The translations under genes and the position numbers were made by a program. A stretch of DNA of 37,404 bases from Bacteroides intestinalis (lineage in GTDB: Bacteria > Bacteroidota > Bacteroidia > Bacteroidales > Bacteroidaceae), in NCBI RefSeq assembly GCF_003464595.1, contig NZ_QRZF01000031.1:255-37658 (forward strand). Direction: 5' to 3'. Positions 32,305 through 37,404 of the stretch are shown in pieces. Every line of letters begins with the position of its first letter. The stretch's first letter is position 1. Under the pieces are notes generated by a model that saw only the letters and a list, made by a program, of their open reading frames with translations, had not been told where the DNA came from and ran no database searches.

Positions 32305-33894
32305 CTAATCCCCCAATTCCATGCTACGCTTATTGCCGCCTATAATCGGGCTTTGCACAGGCTTTATGTCCTGAAGGCTTTTTAGCATCCCTTCCATTTG
32401 GAAGATTTTGGCGGCAGCGATGAAGGTGGTGGCGGATACATCCGGCTGGAGGCTTTTCAGTGTGTTCTCCGATGGCTGATATCCTCTCATCTTCAGTTCC
32501 AGAATGGTATTGAAGTCATCATTTCGCATAGCCTTCATGAAAGCCTGCTCTTGTTCGTTGGCAATGTCCGGCATTTGGATGGTATGCAGTTGCTTGCCGA
32601 ACAAGAGCAGGTTTTTTCCGATAAAATCGGCGTGTTCCGGCTTGACCCCGCAATCCTTGGCAGTCTCATGCCAATACGATACGGTTTCCTGTACCTTTTC
32701 GATAATCTGTTTGTGTTTCCGGATACCCATGTTCTCACCTACCTTTTGCAGATCTTCCATCGTGAAATTGTCTTGTTTGCCGTTGAGTGACAGTTGGTGG
32801 CGGTTCGTCCATTTGCCGCCCGGTGTGTATGAGTAGCAGAGGTCGTATGCCGGGGCCAGTTTCCATTTCCCTTGTCTATCCATCAGGAAAGAGAAGTTCT
32901 TGCTATGGTCATCATGGTTACGGCTCATGACGTTGAACACCATTCTTCGGTATAGTTCCTCCTGATCTGGATAAGGGAGGTTCATCTGCCGCATGATACG
33001 GAATATCTCTTCGTATGAATGGCGTTGGTCACGGTCATAGTGGGCAAGCCCGGCCAATGTCTGTACATGGATTTTCTCTCCGTCTTTCATACGGTCAAAA
33101 CGGCGTGTCATAAAGTGATATGACTCTTTTTCCTGAAGTAACCGGCATTCCATCATATCGATACCGCAGGCTTTTGCCATCCGGTGATAGGCATATTCGA
33201 TATTTCCTATTCCTTGTGGATTGTCCGTTATCTGCGTGTGTTCGCTGTATTTGCCGCCATCAAATTTCAACAGCCAATATCCGAATCCTTCAGGAGCTTT
33301 TACCTGTCCGGAGCGTACCTCTCCGGTAATATCGTTGTAGGCGATGATGGCCTTGGGCTTGGCACCTCCGGCAGATGTTCCCACTTTCAGTATATCCAGA
33401 ATGTTTCTTCCTTCCTGGCGCAGTTGGACCTGAAAAGCCATTCTGTCCGTGAATACGGATTTGGCAAGCTCCGTCAGTTCCTCGATATGGAGCACTGATG
33501 ATTCGTTCATGCCGTTGATTGGCGAGGACGGCTCAAACTCCAGTGCGCCCATGCCACGTTTGCCTACATAGCAAAGCCTGTCTAAAGGGGTAATCTCTTC
33601 TCCGGACAATCCCTTGCTGGCAAACCATTCATTGATGATCTGGTTTCCGAAAGTGTCCGGCAGTGAATCGGCAAACAGGCCGGGCAACCCCTTGAAACAG
33701 TCGGTACGGTTTTCAAGGAACCGGTAGGGGGTGTTCCTGTACTGGCTGATGGGCATGATGATGGGAGAAATGTCAAGACCGGAGCGGATGAACTTCCGTT
33801 CATAGTCGAACAAGGCGGCATTGCTTTCCTTTTCCCAATAGAGAGAGCCTACGCTTTCTCCCCATAGCTTTACATCTACTATCAAATCATTCAT
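32305..33894 (-). CDS. hipA: HipA-type kinase with plasmid-specific C-terminal module (HipA2)
   Basis: A 529-residue HipA-family protein with the N-terminal module (LWGESVGSLYWEKESN), the catalytic N326-H-D-D-H-S-K-N333 and the metal-binding AYDLCYS. From about residue 455 to 502 it adds a module homologous to the two repeats of the DUF3945 protein and the tail of the ArdC-like protein, with similarity running on (MEGMLKSLQDIK against MEGSTKTLGDVK). It overlaps hipB2 by 8 bases. Its kinase motifs look intact. The tail may target it to the transfer machinery. Confidence 0.9.
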   Translation of the reverse strand: MNDLIVDVKLWGESVGSLYWEKESNAALFDYERKFIRSGLDISPIIMPISQYRNTPYRFLENRTDCFKGLPGLFADSLPDTFGNQIINEWFASKGLSGEEITPLDRLCYVGKRGMGALEFEPSSPINGMNESSVLHIEELTELAKSVFTDRMAFQVQLRQEGRNILDILKVGTSAGGAKPKAIIAYNDITGEVRSGQVKAPEGFGYWLLKFDGGKYSEHTQITDNPQGIGNIEYAYHRMAKACGIDMMECRLLQEKESYHFMTRRFDRMKDGEKIHVQTLAGLAHYDRDQRHSYEEIFRIMRQMNLPYPDQEELYRRMVFNVMSRNHDDHSKNFSFLMDRQGKWKLAPAYDLCYSYTPGGKWTNRHQLSLNGKQDNFTMEDLQKVGENMGIRKHKQIIEKVQETVSYWHETAKDCGVKPEHADFIGKNLLLFGKQLHTIQMPDIANEQEQAFMKAMRNDDFNTILELKMRGYQPSENTLKSLQPDVSATTFIAAAKIFQMEGMLKSLQDIKPVQSPIIGGNKRSMELGD

Positions 33895-34201
33895 GGTTAT
33901 CTTGTTTTAAATGGCGTACACGGTAGCGTTTCTTTCCTTGCAGTTTTTTGAGCTCTATCGGGCTGACCCGGATTTCCGGTACCAGTTGCTCCAGGTTCTC
34001 CAGCAGGCCGAGCGAGCGGAGTACGCTGATGAACAACAGCAGCGATACCGATTTGCCCTTCTCGATGTTCGCAACGGTCAAGGGGCTTACACCGGAAGCC
34101 GTTGCCAGTTCTTCCTGCGTGATATGCTGCCTGATACGTGTCTCTTTGATGCGCTGGCCGATTCTCATCAGCACAGCTGGATTGCTCATTTCATTCCACA
34201 T
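33887..34201 (-). CDS. hipB: HipB-type XRE antitoxin/regulator (HipB2)
   Basis: A 104-residue XRE regulator with the helix-turn-helix ITQEELATASGVSPLTVANI and a tail ending LQGKKRYRVRHLKQDNHE. The start at 34201 is preferred, since longer frames run through the promoter and operator. It overlaps hipA2 by 8 bases. Compared with HipB1 the helix-turn-helix differs in the recognition helix, in line with their different operators. Confidence 0.85.
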   Translation of the reverse strand: MWNEMSNPAVLMRIGQRIKETRIRQHITQEELATASGVSPLTVANIEKGKSVSLLLFISVLRSLGLLENLEQLVPEIRVSPIELKKLQGKKRYRVRHLKQDNHE

Positions 34202-34217
34202 GGTTGTTCCTTTTTTG

Positions 34218-34225
34218 CAAATATA
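34218..34225 (-). promoter_or_regulatory. hipBA2 promoter, -7 element
   Basis: On the minus strand TATATTTG, a full -7 match, 17 bases before hipB2. No clear -33 is seen at 19 bases, where the operator arm begins. Confidence 0.6.
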
Positions 34226-34243
34226 CAAATAATCCATGTAAAT

Positions 34244-34280
34244 ATATAGATTAACTTGAATATATGATGTTAATCTATAT
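34244..34280. promoter_or_regulatory. hipBA2 operator, 12-bp inverted repeat
   Basis: ATATAGATTAAC (34244-34255) and GTTAATCTATAT (34269-34280), a perfect inverted repeat with a 13-base spacer, placed just upstream of the hipBA2 -7 box. Its sequence differs from the hipBA1 operator. Confidence 0.75.
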
Positions 34281-34366
34281 GAATACAATGATTATAGTTG
34301 CTTTATCGGCTGTTTTTTTCTTTGAACTAGGATGAAAACTGACTAAAATCACAATGTGTTGTGAAT

Positions 34367-34526
34367 ATGAAAGAGCTAGGAAAGATGATTAAAGAGTGCA
34401 GGAAGAGTTTGAAGGTCAATCAGCTGGAACTTCTCCGAACTGGCGGGCGTGGGCATCAATACGCTGGTGGCCATCGAGCGTGGAGAAGGCAATCCTAAAT
34501 TGGCTACTGCTTTCCATTGGAGTTGA
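34367..34526 (+). pseudogene. Frameshifted XRE regulator fragment
   Basis: The first 24 codons read MKELGKMIKECRKSLKVNQL and so on; after a frameshift near 34435 the next frame reads SELAGVGINTLVAIERGEGN, then PKLATAFHWS and a stop. Together they form the helix-turn-helix of a HipB-like XRE protein, cut short at the C-terminus. Both frameshift and truncation make it a relic, perhaps of a third hipBA-like module. Confidence 0.75.
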
Positions 34527-34530
34527 TTAA

Positions 34531-34615
34531 AGTGCGGAAAAATGTATAAGATTGCTTCTATTATCTGTTTATTTTAGTATATTTGTGCTTTAAATAAGTG
34601 CGGATAAATGTATTA
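34531..34615 (+). promoter_or_regulatory. Promoter and direct repeats of the AAA+ ATPase gene
   Basis: Direct repeats AGTGCGGAAAAATGTATAA (34531-34549) and AGTGCGGATAAATGTATTA (34597-34615) match in 17 of 19 bases and flank the -7 box TATATTTG (34578-34585). Their placement suggests an operator on either side of the promoter. Confidence 0.6.
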
Positions 34616-34652
34616 TACGCTGTTTTTACATGTATAAAAATGCTGTTTGTAG

Positions 34653-35933
34653 ATGAAAAGATTTGTTTTGCAACAACTTATAGAATGGAAAAACCGTGAG
34701 GATAGAAAACCTCTGATTTTAAATGGTGCCCGACAAGTTGGGAAAACATGGCTGCTCCATGAGTTTGCCAAACTTGAATACAAAAAAGAGGCTTATGTGG
34801 TATGCCGTAAGAATAACCTTGCACGCCAGCTTTTTTCTCAGGATTTCAATGTTGACAGAATTTTACGGGGGCTGCGTGCGATGACTTCCGTTGACATTAC
34901 TCCGGGTGATACGCTTATTATCCTTGATGAGATACAAGATATCCCGGAAGCACTGGAATCTTTGAAGTATTTTAAAGAGGAGGTTCCGGAGTATCATATA
35001 GCTGTGGCAGGTTCACTTTTGGGGATATCCCTTCATCAGGATGTGTCTTATCCCGTAGGGAAGGTAAATGTCATCAATATATTTCCTATGAACTTTGAAG
35101 AGTTTCTTGTCGCCAAGGGAGAAGAAGAAGCTTGTAAATTGCTTATGAGTGGGGATTTTGAAACGATAAGCCTCCTGCATGACAAATATACGGATCTCCT
35201 TCGGCAATATTATTATGTAGGTGGTATGCCGGAAGTTGTACTCAAATATGTAGAAACGGATTCCTTGCTGGAAGTCAGAAGAATACAGTCGGAGATTTTG
35301 CAAGGCTATGATCTTGACTTCTCAAAACATGCGCCCAAAGAACAGGTTCCGCGTGTCCGAATGGTATGGAACAGCATTCCTTCCCAATTATTTAAAGAAA
35401 ACAAGAAATTCATTTACGGAGCTTTGCGAAAAGGTGCCAGAGCCAATGATTTTGAGATGGCCATTCAATGGCTTGTAAATGCCGGGTTGTTGTATAAAGT
35501 GCCTCGATGTACCAAACCGGAGCTTCCGCTTGATATTTATGAAGACCTGTCGGCTTTCAAACTCTATATGGTTGATTTGGGGCTTATGGGTGCTATGGTC
35601 AAGACAGATCCGGCCCAAGTCTTGATTAAAAACGACATATTTAAGGAATACAAGGGAGGAATGACTGAACAGTATGTATTGCAGCAGATGAAAAGTAAGG
35701 GCGTGTCACCGATTTATTACCATAACACAGACAATTCGCGTCTTGAGTTGGATTTTGTTATTCAACGTAATGCCCAAATGGTGCCGATAGAAGTGAAGGC
35801 CGAAGGGAATGTCCGGGCCAATTCGTTGACAGCATTACTGGGAAAAAGACCGGAATTGCATGCGGAGAGATTTTCTATGTTGCCTTATAAAGTACAGGGT
35901 AATCTTACAAATTTTCCGCTATATGCAATATAG
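34653..35933 (+). CDS. AAA+ ATPase with DUF4143 domain
   Basis: A 426-residue protein. The N-terminal AAA+ domain has Walker A G25-ARQVGKT32 and Walker B LIILDE at 88-93, with an Arg/sensor-like IAVAGSLLG. The C-terminal DUF4143 domain ends in a PD-(D/E)xK-like pattern (LELDFVI, then VPIEVKAEGN). Such ATPases are abundant in Bacteroides and their role is unknown. It is preceded by its own promoter and repeats and probably shares a transcript with the 53-residue frame after it. Confidence 0.88.
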   Translation: MKRFVLQQLIEWKNREDRKPLILNGARQVGKTWLLHEFAKLEYKKEAYVVCRKNNLARQLFSQDFNVDRILRGLRAMTSVDITPGDTLIILDEIQDIPEALESLKYFKEEVPEYHIAVAGSLLGISLHQDVSYPVGKVNVINIFPMNFEEFLVAKGEEEACKLLMSGDFETISLLHDKYTDLLRQYYYVGGMPEVVLKYVETDSLLEVRRIQSEILQGYDLDFSKHAPKEQVPRVRMVWNSIPSQLFKENKKFIYGALRKGARANDFEMAIQWLVNAGLLYKVPRCTKPELPLDIYEDLSAFKLYMVDLGLMGAMVKTDPAQVLIKNDIFKEYKGGMTEQYVLQQMKSKGVSPIYYHNTDNSRLELDFVIQRNAQMVPIEVKAEGNVRANSLTALLGKRPELHAERFSMLPYKVQGNLTNFPLYAI

Positions 35934-35948
35934 GTGTATCCTTTTCCC

Positions 35949-36110
35949 ATGCCGGTCATACCGTTAGAACTGATTGATAAGTATGATGCGTATGTTGGCC
36001 GGTATGTCTATCTTTGTGGCAATGAAAACAGAGAGAGGATTGATTTACGCCTTGTTTTCCGGGACGGAAAGGAGATTGGCACGGATGATCTGAATCTGTA
36101 TTATAATTGA
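35949..36110 (+). CDS. Possible 53-residue protein
   Basis: A short frame that starts 15 bases after the ATPase stop and ends just before a terminator: MPVIPLELIDKYDAYVGRYV, then IDLRLVFRDGKEIGTDDLNL. The amino-acid mix is protein-like and it could be a truncated relic or a small gene. No family is recognised. Confidence 0.4.
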   Translation: MPVIPLELIDKYDAYVGRYVYLCGNENRERIDLRLVFRDGKEIGTDDLNLYYN

Positions 36111-36126
36111 TGTGACGGCTTGGATG

Positions 36127-36160
36127 TCCCCCGGATGAATGTTCGGGGGATTCTTTTTCT
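36127..36160 (+). terminator. Rho-independent terminator after the ATPase operon
   Basis: TCCCCCG-GATGAATGTT-CGGGGGA (36127-36150) followed by TTCTTTTTCTTTT. It closes the plus-strand unit 34653-36110. Confidence 0.8.
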
Positions 36161-36238
36161 TTTGGGCGTTCCTGTGGGACGGTCAGGCTTTCCGTTGCAA
36201 GTCCTCGCCTAAAGGCTGTGGGCTTTACTCTGCAATCC

Positions 36239-37297
36239 CTAACGCATGGCTGAAAAGTCCTCTTGCCGGTGTTCTTCTTCATACAGCCTCATGCGTTCTT
36301 GTAATGCTTCTTTTAAATTGTCGCTTTTTTTCAGTCCGAGTTTGGCACGTATGTTCGCTCGTTGGCTGGTTATGTTTCCGCTACTCCGATGTAATAATTC
36401 GCATATTTGGCTGACGGTCTTGTCTTGCAGTATTAAACGGCAGATGTTTAATTCGGACGGGGATAAATAGGGATATATTCTCCTGATCGTATCAAGTTTA
36501 CTTTTTTCCTTTTTCTGGTGTGCGGCAAGGGCTGTAAAAAGATTTTCTTTGGATTGTTCCCCTATTATGCTTAACAGGGAGCTTGTCTTTTCTTCCGGGT
36601 TATTCTCGCTTAACAACTCGGCGAACGCGAATAGTTCTTCCTTTTTCATTTGGAGACGTTTCAAAAGCATTTCCTCTTCCTCTTTTAGCAAGTTGCTACT
36701 TTTTAGCAAGCTGCTGATATTACTGTGTAAGGATCTTCCTAATAAGGGGATCATGGTGTATATGATGATGACCAAAGGCAGATAACTGTATAGGAACGGT
36801 TCGTCGGTGATAAGTGTGCAGATTGTATAGGAAGCTATGGTAAGGGAGGACAATAGGATGGAGATATTACTCATATAGGCACAGATGGAAAGCATGGTAA
36901 ATAAGAGAGAGATACTAATGTTACTCATTATCAATGCTCTTTGATAACTATATTCATATCCGCTACATATTGAGCAATAAATTATCTCGATAAAAATTTC
37001 GATATGTATGGCTATCAGTATAATGGAAAAGGTCGTGGTCAGATTTACTCTCTTTTTAAAATAAGCGAGAGTGCACATAATGATAAACAGGAATAATACG
37101 CTGTTAATATAATAAAACTGTTCATTGGGAAATGGAACTGAATATATGTATATGGGTGCGCATAAGGCCAGCATGAGCAGGGATAGATGAAAGACACGTT
37201 TTTGTTGATACGTTATTATCATTTCTCTTTCTTTTTTGTCGTAAGTTTGAGTTTTTATTGAACTTAGAAAAGTAGCGGCTTTTGTGCTGATTTTCAT
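36239..37297 (-). CDS. Membrane-anchored LuxR-type regulator
   Basis: A 351-residue protein with about six or seven transmembrane helices (within residues 35-195), a charged coiled-coil linker (LLKEEEEMLLKRLQMKKEEL) and a C-terminal LuxR-type helix-turn-helix (LSPSELNICRLILQDKTVSQ, then ICELLHRSSGNITSQRANIR). The design is that of membrane-bound sensors or regulators found in Bacteroidetes. The start at 37297 is preferred to a longer frame from 37381. A -7 box TATTTTTG is at 37347-37340. Its target is unknown. Confidence 0.8.
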   Translation of the reverse strand: MKISTKAATFLSSIKTQTYDKKEREMIITYQQKRVFHLSLLMLALCAPIYIYSVPFPNEQFYYINSVLFLFIIMCTLAYFKKRVNLTTTFSIILIAIHIEIFIEIIYCSICSGYEYSYQRALIMSNISISLLFTMLSICAYMSNISILLSSLTIASYTICTLITDEPFLYSYLPLVIIIYTMIPLLGRSLHSNISSLLKSSNLLKEEEEMLLKRLQMKKEELFAFAELLSENNPEEKTSSLLSIIGEQSKENLFTALAAHQKKEKSKLDTIRRIYPYLSPSELNICRLILQDKTVSQICELLHRSSGNITSQRANIRAKLGLKKSDNLKEALQERMRLYEEEHRQEDFSAMR

Positions 37298-37339
37298 GTG
37301 TTTTATTGTTTTAAGTGTTATTAAGTATAATGTTTCCTG

Positions 37340-37347
37340 CAAAAATA
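37340..37347 (-). promoter_or_regulatory. Promoter of the LuxR-type gene, -7 element
   Basis: On the minus strand TATTTTTG, a full -7 match, about 43 bases before the start codon. The region upstream is a 12-base A-run on this strand, and no -33 is clear. Confidence 0.45.
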
Positions 37348-37404
37348 ACTGTTTTTTTTTTTTCTGATTCTCCGCAAACACACCTAATATTTTTAGTATA
37401 TTAG

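Noticed and set aside
1..37404. The window as a complete circular plasmid
   Set aside because: The sequence at the window start matches 27542-27795 and not the window end, and the two ends show no overlap, so closure cannot be shown from the sequence.

Overview
The window reads as most of a conjugative plasmid from a Bacteroides-type bacterium (order Bacteroidales). The reasons are the Bacteroidetes promoter form (TTTG, about 19 bases, TAnnTTTG) in front of several operons, a tra gene set of the Bacteroides TraE-TraO type, a DUF3408 partner protein, and a Bacteroides-style MOBP relaxase. A Rep_3-like initiator with an iteron origin says plasmid rather than integrated element, and no integrase is visible. 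Most transfer and mobilisation genes are at intermediate GC; one cargo gene (29446..29955) is clearly AT-rich.

Layout. 1-2165 (+): a 255-bp leader repeat, then a small membrane protein, a PcfK-like protein and a PcfJ-like protein, closed by hairpins. 19152 down to 2223 (-): one long transfer operon, read from a textbook promoter at 19306-19276. It runs traO, three small membrane proteins (two pilin-like), traF, traG (VirB4 ATPase), another pilin-like protein, a TraI-like periplasmic protein, traJ, traK, traM, a small membrane protein, traN, a DUF3945 protein, a small protein, an ArdC-like antirestriction protein, SSB, the VirD4-type coupling protein, two lipoproteins and a Toprim protein. 19462-22027: a Crp/Fnr-like regulator with a hairpin-rich leader, repA, and an origin with nine 19-bp iterons. 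22123-23308 (-): a DUF3408 protein and a ParA ATPase with an operator-like cluster upstream. 23657-26458 (+): oriT candidate, MobC-like accessory protein, relaxase and an unknown protein.

The rest is cargo and debris: an IS66 remnant (26635-27245); a second copy of the leader repeat (27542-27795) driving DUF2958 and three small genes; an AT-rich gene with an NlpC/P60-like pattern; a broken hipA tail; two hipBA modules in tandem; a frameshifted XRE regulator; an AAA+/DUF4143 ATPase; and a membrane-anchored LuxR-type regulator.

How it fits together: RepA and ParA maintain the plasmid, the MobC-like protein and relaxase process oriT, the coupling protein hands the complex to the Tra channel, and ArdC, SSB and the DUF3945 protein look like factors that help the incoming DNA settle. 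The most interesting observation is a C-terminal module of about 48 residues shared by the DUF3945 protein (twice), the ArdC-like protein and only one of the two HipA kinases. It ties a toxin-like kinase to proteins of the transfer operon.
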